Assembly: GCA_033239005.1 (NCBI GenBank)
Contig: BSQZ01000022.1
Location: forward strand, 4,001,501 to 4,065,500
DNA length: 64,000 nt
Origin: Lamellibrachia satsuma
Taxonomy: Eukaryota; Annelida; Polychaeta; Sabellida; Siboglinidae
Reading direction: 5' to 3'
The notes under the pieces were generated by a model, which did no database searches, was not told the DNA's origin, and saw only the letters and a list, made by a program, of their open reading frames with translations. Of this stretch, positions 24,198-38,184 are shown piece after piece. Each line of letters opens with the position of its first letter. Position 1 is the stretch's first letter. Position numbers and translations under genes: made by a program.

Positions 24198-25399
24198 TGC
24201 TGCTACACCTGTTTCTTTGTGTCAGTTTAATGGGAAGCTGATAGCTGAAGTGATAACAAAAATGGTAAGATGTTCAACCTACACAGCTATGCTAGTGTAT
24301 GTAACATGATGCCTCAGGCCATTTAGATTGATGGCAAGACCATTTGTAAGAGAATGTAATGTATTTACCAGTGAGTTCATTGTATAGCATTAATCAAGTA
24401 AAGGTTCACTACACTGCCACCAAACTGTCATTCCATGTTTCATGTCCCCTGGTATTAATAAGTAATTTCATGTGTCCTTCTTTATGAGATGCAATCAAGA
24501 GTGATGATAAAATAAGCCACTGTGCAATTGCCAGTGTGGTTGCAATGTAGGAGAATCCAATACATACTTAGTCTTAGTGGTGCCCACCAGGATTCCACCA
24601 GGACAACTATTCCTTATGATAACATCAGTGTATTCAGAAGAGCTCACAGCTATGATGACCTAAATATGCTGAGAGAATGGACAAATGTGTTACCAAGTGA
24701 AACCAAGTACTTAGTCCTGTCTGTCAATATAAATAGCCATCCTGTTTATGTTTTAATGGACTTTGTGATAAAATAAGTAATGTATTAGTGTCACATGCAG
24801 TCAATAAAATAGTACAATGTTATACAATTGGAAGTCAATAGTTTATAGTATGGTATGTATGGCCAATCTCCACAATACCCCTCCACCATGTTGGGATGAT
24901 TCAGGGCTGTGTTTACCGAGGAACTTCCTCGGCTACTAACTTTATCCAGATTAAACTTGGTCCCAACTGGTCCATAACTGCTGTAGTGAAGAACTGCTAT
25001 GATTCTGGTTGGTGGTATCCTTTCATTGCCCACAGCAGAAGTGACACACTGAATATAATACTGGCTCATCATTAGTCATCTCCCTAGTGCCCAGGTAAGT
25101 GGTCATGGGTTCATCTAAACAAGCAGCAGTGTCAAACTCTTCCAGTCTGGAGTTACCTATCTGAGGGTGGAACCACTCATGAGTTTAAACACATTCCCAG
25201 CCCAACTATTTGTGGCCCATGTGCCAAATACAAACTGACAAGTGATGTATAGTGTATCAACTGCCAGGTGATTGACCCACATGTCTTGGCAGTCATCAGT
25301 GTGGTATATACTATGACATGTGGGTCCTATAATTGTTCTTGTGCAGCAGGTCATGTTGTCTATATGTGCTATCTTCCTCCATGTTCCCTGCTGTACAGG
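24198..25399 (+). other. Intron sequence, nothing recognised
   Basis: No exon was supported. The right part, close to 25400, may be 3' UTR of the neighbouring - strand LINE fragment. Confidence 0.5.
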
Positions 25400-26455
25400 G
25401 GTGAAGGTCAGATAAAGCATTGTCGAGCCACTCTTCCTGTTCTTTCTTTCCATAGTTTTATATCGGCAGCCCCCTCTCTCCATCTTTCAACCTCCCCCGA
25501 TCTTCTCATGTCCCTCCTCACGCAGTCCTCCCATCTCAGCTGTGGCCTTTTCCTGGGTCCTTGATGTTTTTTCACCTCTGCTCTCTTTGCTAGTTTGCCT
25601 GCATCCATCCTTACCAAGTGGCCTGTCCATCTCATCCTGCTTCTCGCCAGTCTGCCTGTTAGGCTGCATTGCATCCCAACCTCTTTCCTCAGGTCGTTCA
25701 TCCTTCTTCTGTCCACCCTCTTTGTTTTTGTTATTCAATGAACCCAGTTCTCACAAACTTGCAGCTTCTGTTATTGTTCTGTCTCCAGAGCATACAGGCA
25801 TGCTGGTGTAACACGCGCTCTCAGAACGTTCCCTTTCAGCTTTTTTGAAATTTTTCTGTCCAACATGACTCCCTCTACCTTTCTCCAAGCATTCGCTCCT
25901 GCTTGTATCCAACATCGTACCTCTACCTCTAAAAGCCCATCCTCCCTGTAATTTTTATTTGCTTTATGCTATTATGGCCAGATCATCTGCATACATCATC
26001 TTCCTGAGAACATCCTTCATGCTGATCTTCTTGCTGATTAGTTCCATCACCATGATAAACAGTAAAGGGCTAAGGGCACTTCCTTGCCTCAAAACGATTT
26101 TAACTGGAAACACTTCCGACAACCCATATATCCAACCACACCTCTTCCTTTTGTTCTCTCATACATTGCTTCAACCATCCTGGCTTCTGCTTCTGGCACT
26201 CCCATCCATCTCACTGTTGCCATCACCATCTCTCTTGGGACTGTGTCATAGGCCTTCTCCAGGTCCACAAATTCCACTGCCATTCTCCCTTGCATCTCCA
26301 ACCTCTTCTCTACCAGCTATCTTAATGCAAACATCCCATCAGTCATCCCTCTGAATCCATATTGTTCTTCACCTAATTCTTGTTCTACTCTCTTTCGGAT
26401 CCTCCCATCCAGGATCCTCTCTAGCAGCTTCATGGTGTGACTTAGAAGTGTGATG
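25400..26455 (-). mobile_element. 5'-truncated non-LTR retrotransposon fragment (reverse transcriptase C-terminal half)
   Basis: On the - strand the fragment runs through 'KLLERILDGRI' and 'GEEQYGFRG' near 26430-26350, 'VEFVDLEKAYDTVPREMV' near 26270 (first catalytic Asp), 'RQGSALSPLLFIMVMELIS' near 26070 and 'MMYADDLAIIA' near 25990 (catalytic Asp pair), then a C-terminal block 'RMRWTGHLVRMDAGKLAKRA' near 25640 and 'RPQLRWEDCVRRDMRR' near 25540. An in-frame stop ('ALR*L') at about 26320 and frame changes show that it is dead. The motif style is of the RTE-like or related group and differs from the CR1-like element at 690-5100. Element ends are approximate. Confidence 0.85.
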
Positions 26456-26623
26456 CCTCTGTGTTTACCTGGGATATATTATAGTATGTGCATAATATGT
26501 AGGTGCACATTGTATGATTGTGGTATTGTTTCATATCCATTTTTTTTTAAACTAAATAAGTCATGTTACCTTTGTGACATGTTTCAGGTGTACTTTGCAT
26601 ATTTTTTCAGATCTAATTTTTTT

Positions 26624-26890
26624 GTGACAGATCCCATTGTCTGTGTGACAGATCCCACTGTCTGTATGACACGGATCCCATTGTCTGCGTGACACGGATA
26701 CCATTGTCTGAATGACATGGATTCCATTGTTTGTCCCAATGTTTGTGATACGGATCCAATTGTCTATGTGACACACATGTAGTTGTATATGTGAGAATGA
26801 CTGCAGCTATGTGACACAGGTCCCTTTGTCATTGTCTGTGTGACAGGACCCTTTAGTGTGACAAAGAGTTGGTTGTCTGTGACATAGTTG
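26624..26890. repeat. Decayed ~21-22-bp tandem array
   Basis: Repeats of 'GTGTGACAGATCCCATTGTC' type, regular at 26624-26775 and increasingly degenerate to about 26890. Confidence 0.8.
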
Positions 26891-27390
26891 CATGACATCT
26901 ATGGTTGCACTGTCACCAAAGACCTGTAGTGTGACCAAGGTGTCATTGTACCTGGGTGACAACACATGGGGATATGACAAGGACAAATTGCCTTCATGTA
27001 TTATGCAGGAGAGGCCAGCTCAGCAGGTGCCCAGGTGTAATGGCTGTGTCATGTATGTAATTACTAGTTAGCTAACTCATCTACTCACTGCGGTGGGGCA
27101 CACATATCTACATCCCATTATAGCTTCAGTATCTGCCATGACAAATGAATAATTATTGCCCCACCACCAGTGATCTGATGTAAAGTGAGATATATGGCAT
27201 GGGTCAGGTCAAACTATGTGCCATGGACATGCCCTTTCCCTGGATTAAGCATTACTCCAAAACCTCAGTTGGGTCTTGAGCTGGTTTTGTTTTATTAAAC
27301 TTTGAATCTTTTTGTTGTGCTTTAAGTATGTGTTCTTTTTTGGATGTTTGACCTAACATCAGCAATATGTGAGCTGTTGTCTGTTGGCAG

Positions 27391-27475
27391 GAGCTGAGTG
27401 TCACAGATGATACAGTGCTCGAAGAGCACAATGAAGACCCAGCCCTGGTGCAGATGAAACTCATTGGAGATGGAG
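27391..27475 (+). CDS. KDM3/JMJD1C-like, exon c: second part of Tudor-like domain (85 bp, phase 0 to 1)
   Basis: The acceptor is CTGTTGGCAG (AG at 27389-27390) and the donor GTATGT at 27476. It encodes 'ELSVTDDTVLEEHNED' then 'PALVQMKLIGDG' plus one base of a Val codon. This matches the human JMJD1C order '...IVMNDQVLEPQNVDPSMVQM'. The strand-turn-strand 'ELSVTDD' completes the Tudor-like barrel started in exon b, and the asparagine/aspartate-proline turn and 'VQM' are conserved. At 85 bp it is too short to be called by length alone; family match, splice sites and phase support it. Confidence 0.93.
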
Positions 27476-29984
27476 GTATGTACCTAATGTGTGCTTGTGT
27501 GCACCCTCCACTCTCTCCAGTAGCCATAGCTCTTGGTACTCCCTCTTACTAGGCTTTCACCATCAGTGTCCTTGTTTCACTGAGACAAAGTTGTCTGTCC
27601 TTGAACAGTCAGGTTATGTGACGCATGCCAGTAAGAAGCTGGATGTTTTTACTAGGTGACGTCCATTTAGTGACGTAGTCAAGTTACATGACATGTCTTA
27701 CAAAGTGACTGTCAGCATGTCAAGAGTATCATAATGTCATTATGGTTAAAAGAACCCAAATAGTAAGCTCAGGATTTGTGAGAAACGTTTATTGTCATTA
27801 GGTACCATGAATGTGTTTTGCTTGATATTGATTTATGCTATATTTAATTGATTCAGACATCTGTGAGAGTGTCTAGAGCCTGTGTCTCCATTCTGGTCTA
27901 CCTTCACCTTTAGGCTTACACAAATGTCTGCAGCCTCTTTGATCTCATATTAAACACATGTCTGCCTTGTGTGTGACGCTATGAATGCAGCACCAGTTGA
28001 GAATAAAAACTATGATTTGTGCATCCTGCGGAAACTAGATCACCCGCCATGTGGCAATGTGATTACTTTGAGAAAATCGATGCTGACTGCAGCTCTTGCA
28101 TGTCAGCTGAGCCTGGTCTGATGGAAGCTTTTGTTCTATTGATCCTTATTTCTCTGTAGTAAGTAGACCTACTCAGCTATGCTGATTACTATCTTGTCTG
28201 TGCACAGCCATGCAATACACTACTGGGTGCTTTCAGCAATGTGCATGTGTGCTTGTCTGCATGTCTGTTTATGACATTTGAAGAACCTGTGGTCTGTGTT
28301 GACCTACATGATTGCATGATGCAGGTTTCATTCATATTCCGTTGCTGAAATATCTGTTGTCACATCTGCTTGATTTCCAGTTATGTCCTAGTATGACCTA
28401 CCATGGCTAAGTGCTGTGTCAACAAAGTTCTGTTTCAATTAAACTCAAAAGGATGATTAATTACAGGAAAGCACATGCCCTGAATGCTCCTTGAGTTTGT
28501 TGTGGTGATTCACAGTAAAGGCACAATCAGCAGTCAGGTTGGTGGCGTGTGAGTGCATTGTGTCACTGCCATGGGCATTGAACATTGGTGTGTTTGTTTC
28601 ATCCATTTAGCTGGCATGCTTTCAATGTTTAATCTCTCCATACATCAGGTCGTTCTGTAAACATTAAGATACATCGTCAATATTGATGTTGAATCTGACT
28701 AGGGAAGTAAGTGTTTCACCAGTTGACCTCCAAGTTGAGGAGAACCTTCCACTAAACAGCATCAGGAGGATTACTGGGAAAGCTGCCATCCGAGCTGAAC
28801 ACGCAACAAGTCACATACTCTGCTAAAATGTACAAGATGGAAGTGCTACACTGTTGGATTCAAGTGTGGTTGCCATGGTGATGTCACTGAGAGACTAGGG
28901 TAATTTCGTGCTGTCAGCTTCCCTGGCAGTATCAACATGTTCACAGACGGGCTGATTTCCTTGGTGACATTTCTAGGCACTCCTGTGACAGTTTCTAGGC
29001 ACTTGGCTTAATGTGGTGCTGGCACTGGATGTCATGTGTACAGGCATTAGTGACTACTATTGCCCAGAAGATGGCTTAGAAAAGTGATGCCTTAAGTGCT
29101 TGCTGTTGGTGTTGTCACAGGCAGGCTGTTCCCTGGTGCTTCTTCAGTAGTATCGTGGAAGAACCAATTTCTGGAATGAAATGGTTGTGCATGTGATTTA
29201 AGCATTTATTCGTATGTGCGAACATGAGACTAGCAAACAAATCGAAGTGATTAAGCATCACTTATTGCTTGTTCAAGCATTAAGTGAAGTGAAAATAGAA
29301 ATGCTGAAAAATCACGATTTTCTTCCTTGGTGAAATTTTGTAACTTTGTCATGTGATCAGCAAAAGGATGGAAGTCATGCCCATGATCAGCCTTGACCCA
29401 CACAGTGTCCACCATTTAGGATATCCACTATCTTGATCCTTACCAGATTTAATGACTGAAGTCAATTCTTTTGTTGATTTGAAGAAAAATAGGCATTTTT
29501 TTATTAAATCGACTGCTGATGTTACATAAACTATTCACACACTACATATTTTGACACCAATGAACCGGATTTGCAATAGGCTAAATCAGTTGAGGAAACA
29601 GTTTTAAAAGCATAACTCCTTGTGGTCAAGATTAGCATCTCATTTCCCAACCTTCCAGTTTGTACTTGGAGGCATCACGAGAACTGCTGGTGGTGCATCA
29701 GATGGAAGAGAGTGCTTCCCTATCTTCCTGCACCCGAGACATGCTGACTACATACTTGTCTGTCTGTCTGGTTGATGGTATGTCTGTCTGTCTGACTATG
29801 GTTATATATTGATCTGACTTTCTACATAGATCTCTTCACAGTTGGACTGGGTGGTATTAAGCCTGTTTGTTTACCAGTTCCTAGGTACAGCAGGTGAACT
29901 AATGAGTGAACAAATTTTGGAGTAAGGAATGTGTTTGACTGCACGCAACCAGACTGTTGACCTGTATGAGGCCATACTAGGGCA
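27476..29984 (+). other. Intron sequence, nothing recognised
   Basis: No exon or element was supported. A short GTCT-repeat patch lies at about 29756-29798. Confidence 0.5.
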
Positions 29985-30944
29985 GTGTAGCTAGAACAGC
30001 TTACATATCAGCTCATTTCTTAACTTTCCCTCATAAAATGCAATGAAATACTGAACTGAACATCCCTCACCTATCACTAACATCAACCTAATATTTTACT
30101 TGTTTGTGTCAGTGGAAACCCCCATTAGTTTCTTGGAAACAGCTGCATAGTATTTCCATAGTAACAGTCATGTATTTCAAGTGACATTGAACTTCCTGCC
30201 AGAGTAAATGTGTTCGCCAATAAGACCAGTAATAAAGGTCAATAACCAGAACATATTATTGTCTGGTTATTGAAATGTATAATGCTCATCAAACTACTAA
30301 CCCTATTTTTTGTTATGGGATGGATTCAGTCGAATACCATGTTGTGATTGGCGGCCATTTTTAATGACCATGCTGGCCGATGGACCAATCATAATAATTA
30401 TTATTAGCAATGCAAAACATCAACACATCCCATGTACTTATCATAATATTGTACTTAATGAATAATGTCTCAGTGCAAATGCAAATTCAAGGTCCTCTGT
30501 GCCAAAAAAGTGCCAGTGTTAGAAATTATGGCTGCTGAGTTCTGTCAAAATGCATAAATCAATTGGAAACTCACATTTTAAGCATCTGTTGACACAAAAC
30601 TGAAACGCAATATATAAAGGGTTGTTACCCCTAAGCAATATATAGAAATGTGAGCTAATTTAAGAAGGTCATATCACAATTGGGCCTGTCTCCAAAATCT
30701 GTTCACTCTTTACTGAGTTTTCTTTTTGGTTACTTTTTTCAACATTACATGAAATAACATTTTGTGGGCATGTTGCCATATTTACAAAATGCCACCAAAT
30801 AAATCTAAATCTTAAGTTTTATTCATCTGGAATATTACTTAGTATTTTGACTAAAACTTAGAAAAATGCTTAGTTTATCTTATAATTTCCCACCAAACTA
30901 CTAATTTCCAAACAAGCATAGAATAGCCACCCCAGCCAAGTTAG
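29985..30944. mobile_element. Non-autonomous TIR element, about 0.96 kb (copy 2)
   Basis: This copy is in the same orientation as the element at 13135-14250. Shared left part: 'GTAGCT...TTCCCTCATAAAATG...GAACTGAAC' and 'CCATAGTAA'. Shared right part: 'TTAGTTTATCTTATAA', 'AAACTACT', 'CAAGCATAGAATAGCCACCC' and 'CAGCCAAGTTAGAT'. The left terminus is diverged, so the start is approximate. No transposase frame is present. Confidence 0.65.
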
Positions 30945-33900
30945 ATGTGCAATGTTTGCAGGAAGTGGGTATCACTGTCTGGCCTGGGGCAACAGGGAAT
31001 GGGGGGAGGCAGAGGGAGGTAGAGGGAGGGGGAGAATGGTGGAGGATCGGGACATCCAGCTGGGAAGTAATGCCACTTTATTTGTTTTGGCAGCCACACT
31101 GCAAACACACCGTTTGGCTGCAACTGTACTTACAAAAAGCATCAGCTCGATTTATCGCTGGTGGAATCTGATAGCGCCATCTGTGTGTGGTTTGTGATCT
31201 GGCAGCCAGGGGCAGGCATGTGGTGCTGTGCAGCACACATACCATGTTCATAGGTTACTATTGTTGGTCATACACTGCCTAGTGAGAGGATGAAGATACA
31301 AGTGTCTACTCATTGGCTTGTTCCCCTGCCTTGTGTGTAATTGATAGTGATTCTGACAGCTAATTAGTCAGCTGATAGTTGAAAGAACTCATTGTAGTGC
31401 ATCCAGACAGCATATTTGGATTGAGAGGTAAGTTGTGTATTGCTGGCTGTAATGGTGTTCAACAGGAATGGTGTTTATTTCTGGTGTTTGACTGAGTCGT
31501 TGAACTATGCGCATGTATTTGTTCTTGTCCAAAGTAAATTAGATTAGGAGTGATGTGGTTAGGGTGCAAGCACCTACTCTGGTAATAGTTTCCTTACTGT
31601 GTTGTATCGCAGTTAAGATACTTTTAATAGATATGGCTCAGTGAATTGCACATTTATGTCTAGACTAAGCATAAACAGATTATAGACAGATTATGTTCTC
31701 ATTCTGATTGAGCACCAGTTTATCTAGAGACTTTCAATGTGTATGCAGCTGTGGCCTGAACTGTGGATTTCCCAAATAGTTTGTCCCATTAGTGGAGGTG
31801 GCAAGATGACAGGACTTTGTTTCTTGAATGTTGATTATCAGCATCAGTAGAGGAAAGAAGCAACACTGTGCCACAAAGACAGTTATGTTGTTTCCTCGCA
31901 CTAGGTGGCTGGCAGTTTGAACTGGTTTTATAGAATTACCCTGAATGTATCAGACCCATATGGTGTATATGGTCTGCTATCTTGAAAGAGGAAGTAACAT
32001 TCATAAATCATATCTGTATAAATGATATAGATAATTCAGATGCTATGTAGTAACCAAAACTGCCAGTAGGAAAGCTGTGAGCTATTGTGTACTTAGCATA
32101 ATACCTGTGATGTATAGAGGTTCCATCAGTCTGTCTGATTGTGTCTGCCAGGGGTCAGCAATGACCAGGGGCAGGTCTGTTTCCATTGTAGACCCCTCCC
32201 CAGCCAGTATATCAAGCAGCACCTGGCCACAGACCCTGCTGGAATTAGGTGAATGAATGGCATGTAATTGTAACCTCTTTAAAATCTTTCCACTGATGAA
32301 TGAGATAAACACCACTGCCAGGGGGTGGGGTGTCAAGTGCCAAGCAGTGCCTTTCACACTGTAAGGAGAACCAAGTTTTACCCCCCTTGACCAGGGCTCC
32401 AGTTTGAGGTCACAGACAACCCCTCTAGCTGCATAAAGCCCCAATCCCAGCCCCTTCCCTGCCCTCTGGCATTCCTTAGTGTCATTACACAGGTCAGACA
32501 AGATAAACTGGCCTGGTAATAGGCCTGGCAAGTTGACTACAATAATAAGGTAATTCAAAGCTGTCTAATAAAGCTTTTTAAGCAGTACCTCTGTCACTTA
32601 TGTGGTGTTATGTATAGCTGCTGGCCCAATTATCAGCCACTGTGCACTCAGCTGGAATAACTGATTTTTCGAGAGGTATGAGTCATAGATAGATGTGTGG
32701 TCTAGGTATGTAGGGGGTTGGCTGTAGTGGGAACGAATGTATGATTATTTTGGTAGAATGTAGTTATGATGCATAGCGACTTGTTGGCGCCTAATTTGCC
32801 CAACCGCTGCCAGACTCTTTGAAAACAGTTCATTAATTTTCTTACACAACAGTATGCAAAAAATAAAGTTAAAATGTGCAGCTAGAATGCAAATGTGGTC
32901 AGTATGAAAAATAGTAAGCAAATAAACTTGACCCTTTGGAGTGGTGATGTTGCAAAATGAAGAAGAAAAATAAATGTGTTTTGATTTAGCATGGAAGACC
33001 TTGCTCATCTAGAGAAATTTTGCTCTCAGTAAAGATCTAACTGTGGCTAACTTGGGTGGGTTTTCGCAGAAGTAGACAACAGAGATAATGTTAGAGAACT
33101 ACCCTAAATAGAAAGATGAGGAAACTGATCTCTGTAGGTATTGATGACCTTCAGGAATGGGTGGTTGAATGCATGAAAGGGTGGATAGCATGAACCTTGT
33201 TTGTCCCTGTTGACCTCATACAAGGGCTTTCTTTATTACTTGTGGATGAGGTAATAAACAAGAACTGTGTTTATGGGTGTGGTGTTTGTGAATCCACAGC
33301 ATCAGCATGTGGCCTGCAGCCAGCTTTGAACAGTATCTATAAAGTCCATTATAGAAGGTCGTTCACGTGCAACAGAATAAAAAAAGGTGTAAAACACATC
33401 AAGTTGGTGGTTCAGGCATGTCTGTGGTTGCTGCTTCAAAATAACTAGGCTAATAAATCATATCAAGTTGAGTCAAATAATTGATCCAGGAGACATGTGC
33501 GGGTAATCAAATACATCAAATACACTGGTCCCATGGTATCTTGTAATGTTACCACATGCACCACTGACCCTTTTCTTGTGCTGCATACAATAACAACTAA
33601 AAAAGTGGTCTCAGTGACGGCTGCCTAGCAAGATTTTAAGTTGCATTTCACGTTACACATGTACAGAGTTTCTGAGAATTGACATTCTGGAAAGACTGAA
33701 TCATAGCCATGGCAGTACCACTGATGGGCCAGCATCAGAGGGTGGGGGGGCATCGTGTTGTGAAATAGTATCAACAAAGAAGTGAGGATGTTTTCTTGAA
33801 TATAAATATCAGTTATATGTACAAAGCTGGCTGACCACAAAAGAAGGCACACAAAATGGTATGAGTGGAAGACGAGAAGTTTGACCTATGGTTAAACTGC

Positions 33901-34870
33901 ATTTGATGTTGGCCTGAAAGGATTGGTGCCAACATTGTGTGCCACAGAGAGGCGTCTAGATGAATAAAGAAAATAGTCAACATTAAAAAGAAATAAAAAT
34001 GCAAATATCGTTTCCTATGTTTTTGACTGTAAGCCTCTGACAGAGAGTATGAATGTTTGTAGGTCATGCAGAAATAAATTGTTGTATTGTTAAAAATTAG
34101 CATTCTGGTGTGTGGTCCTACTTTATAATAAGTACTGCTGTAGTCACAACATCATAATGTAGTAGCCACAACAGACAGAACGTCAGATTAACTGTTAAAT
34201 GAGCTGTGACATCTGAGTGCAATGGTCAACAGACACTGTTGAATGGTCTGCCTATACCATTACCTTCAGTCAATACACACAATCACATTAGGCAAATGAC
34301 ATCACTCTGTTTCTGGAGCAGATGAAATGAATTGGTGTGTGGACTTGTGCAATAAATAACAGGCTGTGACCTTGGCAGCCACTGGAATGAGGGTGACATA
34401 CTCCCTGAGGAAACTCTGGTTGCCATGACAGCCACTGAGTCTTGTAAGAGGGTGTTTGGGAATGATAAATGAAGTGCAGTTGTTGAGCTCTATGGGGAGT
34501 AGCAGAGGGCAGCTGGGTCATTAAGTTGTCTCCTTAAATGCTCTCCTTTCACTGTCTATGTCATCCGAGGCAGTTCTGTAAATCTCTTCCACTGTATGGT
34601 GAATAGCTAAACCTGCCTTAAAATCACCACCGCAGCAAATCACCACTCTCCAGATAAAATGGATGCTTTAGATCTGTCAAAGACATGATACATTCACACA
34701 TGAAGGCGTTGCGAGCACACATGCATGTATGGACTTGCCCAGTAGGCCAACTGTTTGTGAGATGTTTTGAGAAGGTCCCTGTGGCTGTGGTGGGCATTGC
34801 CTGGTGGTACTAGAGTGTAGCCCCTCACTGCCAGACACTGTATTGATTGGTGTCTGTCCTAACCTGGCTA
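30945..34870 (+). other. Intron sequence, nothing recognised
   Basis: No exon or element was supported. A purine-rich patch with GGGAGG runs lies at 31000-31040. A 158-codon frame on the - strand (32082-32558) has no family resemblance and is treated as chance. Confidence 0.5.
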
Positions 34871-34897
34871 GCTGCTGCTGCTGTTGCTGCTGCTTCA
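34871..34897. repeat. Short CTG/CAG trinucleotide repeat
   Basis: About eight CTG triplets with one TTG interruption. Confidence 0.8.
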
Positions 34898-37724
34898 TTA
34901 ACTGGCAAGCAAGAGCCTGCTAAAAATAGCAGGATTACATGTGTGAGTGGCTGTACTGCCAGTGCTAGCAGGGACTACAAAGTGGAACAGCTGGTTAGTT
35001 ACGCACATGCCATAGTGATATTGCCTCCTAAAGGTAGGTAGGTGTCTTGAGTTTACTGGCCCCATTCACTGTAGGTGGGGGGTATTTTCCTGTGAGCAAA
35101 TTGCTTTGCCTGTCATGTGTTGACTTTAGCCTGTGTCATTGTGGGCAGCTGGGGTTGTATGTGCATGTTACTGGAGAAATGGTAGGTTCTTAAAAAAAAA
35201 CCTGCTGTGGACCACTTCTACCAATTCTATTTTCAATAAAAATTATGTTTCCTACATTACACAGTGATTTATATGCTGCTGCTGTAGGGTTTATTGTCTG
35301 GCTAGTATCTAGGACGGGAACTGATGAATTAATTTAGTCTGCTGTTTCTAGAGTTCTAACAAGCCATGATGGTGGCCAGGCAGTGTGCTTACCATTAATT
35401 TTGTGAATGCCAAATTCAGCATTATACATGAATTTGAGTGCTAGTTTCTCTCCATAAATGGTTTGATCCTACCCAGTAATTTATTACAACACTTGAAAAT
35501 GACTGTGGTACTAAATAAACTTCTTTATGGACTGTGGTGATAAAATGGTTTGTTGTGCAACAGATTAAGAGTGTATGCAAAGCCAGTTAGCGTTGAGAAT
35601 GTGCTCTGCCTTGTAAACATGATCCTATCAGGGCTGACTGCTGTACCAGCTGCTACCAAGACAAAGTTATGTGACATGGGCACCACATTTTATCTTTTGG
35701 CAGACAGAGCCCTAGCAGATGGTGATATGAAGAAGGGGCAGTCACTGATGTAGTCATTCCCACAGTTATGGTGGAAACAAGATTAGAGGGGAGATTTCAG
35801 ATGGTGGCCATGTGAACAGGAAGTTACTGGTAGGTGGGGAGAGTGGGGGACAGCTAGTGACCTTATTCAAGGAGGCCACAGAGGAGGGAGGTATAGCTTG
35901 GAAAGGTAGACATGGTGTTGGGGGTTAAGTATAAGTGGACAGCTGGCTGAGAGCCAAGGGAGTGACTCTTCTGTGAGACAGGTCATGAGAAATACGTGTT
36001 TGTCAGTGGAGAAAGAGCAAAGTACTCAGACTAATCATCTGCAAGTTGGGTGTGTCTGTTATGGAGCCAAGAAAGTCGCAGTTACGAATGCTTCTATACA
36101 CCATGGAGGGTGTATAGAGGCATGTTATTGATATGAAGACCTGCCAGTGAATGGATTGACAGAGAAACATATGCTTGGGTAGGTAGGTAGGTCTTTCAGA
36201 TGTTGTCTTTTCATAAATCATGGACCATTTGAGCTGCATGATGTAATCATTCTGGGGCTAGCTTTAGGGTTCTTGGAAGCACTTGGCAGAAGACCACTTG
36301 AGGCAAACTGTTGCTTGGTGTTGGACAGTAATGTGTGAGCCATAGCGTGGGCAGTCAGGCAGTTCTCTGGTGCTTCACCTACTCTTTGATAGCTGTAAAA
36401 TACATAATGTTCATGTTTTATACATGCTGCTGCAGGCAGTAATTGCAGTTGTGTCTGCAGACAAGACAGTGACAGTGCAATGAACCTCGGCTCACCAGTC
36501 TCGTCTTGTCTTGTGGGGGAGTCATCACAGCTCAATTATGATGGTTCACTGCTTTTATAAGCACCTTCTTTTGCAGAAGCATGTATGGCAATTTCTGTGT
36601 TGATATTTTTAGATTCTAAGAACTTGATTGTCATACACAAGTGAAAGGAAAGAAGATGGTAAATGCGATTATGCAGGTTTTCTGCATTGTACTGTCAGGT
36701 TTCCATGAGGCTTGCATTCCTTAGGCATTCTGCGCATTGTGCTACAAAAACTGGCTGAGAGAAAATGTGGATTTAGCCTTGAGGCGATTGCAGTTCTCAC
36801 TGAATAATGCCACCTGCCGGGTTATTTGCAATCAACAGTACACTGCACATGATGAATATGACATCGAGCTGGTGCTTGTTATATCACACGTGATTCTTAA
36901 TACTCCTCATGCAGATGTTGTTCCTGCTTATTTAGTGCATAGAGTCCTGCTGAATGCATTGCAATCAGCATTGTTGGTGCAGCAGCCACTGTTGAAATTA
37001 CTTCAGTCAAGACTGCCATAATGGAAGGTGTGGGTATCGACCTTCACCTTTGTGTGTTACTAGGCCTGTGTGAGCATGTACAGTCTATGGGTCCTGACAG
37101 CTTGCTGGCATGTTGATGACCTATTTACATAAGCCTGACAATAGCCTGGGCACTGGTGATTTGTGAGCACAACATTTGCCTTGTGTGCTGGGCAGCTGGA
37201 GATAAATCATGACTTTATGATTGCCACTACTGCTGTTTATCACACCAGCACCTGCTGACTCCTGAAGCCCCACTCCTGTCTCCACTTTATGACTAGGCAT
37301 GAGGGTAAAGTGGTGTTACCCTAGATGTACCTGGAGCTTTGTCCAAGGCACCTGTTTAAGAGTCACCTGTTTTTCTTGTAGTTTCCCTGTGTAGACCTAT
37401 CTGCACTGACCCATCAGATCAGATAGGCAGATGACATATTGAGAATGAAAGTCCTGATACAGTTTCAACTTGATTGATTCTATCTGTGGTCATGGTAGAT
37501 TACCCAAGTACAAAGCCATAGAACACAGATAGAGTGCAGTATCTATTGCAGGTCTATTCTGAGACTTTACGTGACAGTTCAGATCCTAAATAACATAGCA
37601 TCAAATCTATGAACATTAGCTATGTCAGAATATTAAAAAAGAAGCTTTCATTACATACAGTAATAGAAACATTGCGGAAGCACCAAATTATATTAGTAAA
37701 TTACACATATGTTGATAGTATCTG
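34898..37724 (+). other. Intron sequence, nothing recognised
   Basis: No exon or element was supported on either strand. Confidence 0.5.
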
Positions 37725-38184
37725 CAAGAGGGTGTGTGCCACACTAGACATGTATCATTCAACAAGAGGGTGTGTGCCACACTAGACATATATCATTCAA
37801 CAAGAGGATTTGTGCAACACTAGACATGTATTATTCAACAAGAGGGTATGTGCCATACTAGACATATATCATTCAACAAGAGGGTATGTGCCATACTAGA
37901 CACGTATCATTCAACAAGAGGGTATGTGCCATACTAGACATATATCATTCAACAAGAGGATTTGTGCAACACTAGACATGTATCATTCAACAAGAGGATT
38001 TGTGCAACACTAGACATGTATCATTCAACTAGAGGGTATGTGCCATACTAGACATATCATTCAACAAGAGGGTATGTGCCATACTAGACATGTATCATTC
38101 AACAAGAGGGTATGTGCCATACTAGACATATATCATTCAACAAGAGGATTTGTACAACACTAGACATGTATCATTCAACAAAAG
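37725..38184. repeat. 38-bp tandem array, 12 copies of three variant types
   Basis: Units begin 'CAAGAGG' and end 'ATCATTCAA'. Three types are seen: A 'GGTGTGTGCCACAC' (units 1-2), B 'GATTTGTGCAACAC' (3, 7, 8, 12) and C 'GGTATGTGCCATAC' (4-6, 9-11). The run C, C, B occurs at units 5-7 and again at 10-12, so a three-unit (114-bp) block has probably been duplicated. One C unit is 2 bp short. Confidence 0.95.

Noticed and set aside
32082..32558. 158-codon frame on the - strand, not repetitive
   Set aside because: No recognised motif, no support for a promoter or splice structure, and it is within a KDM3 intron; such lengths arise by chance in 64 kb.
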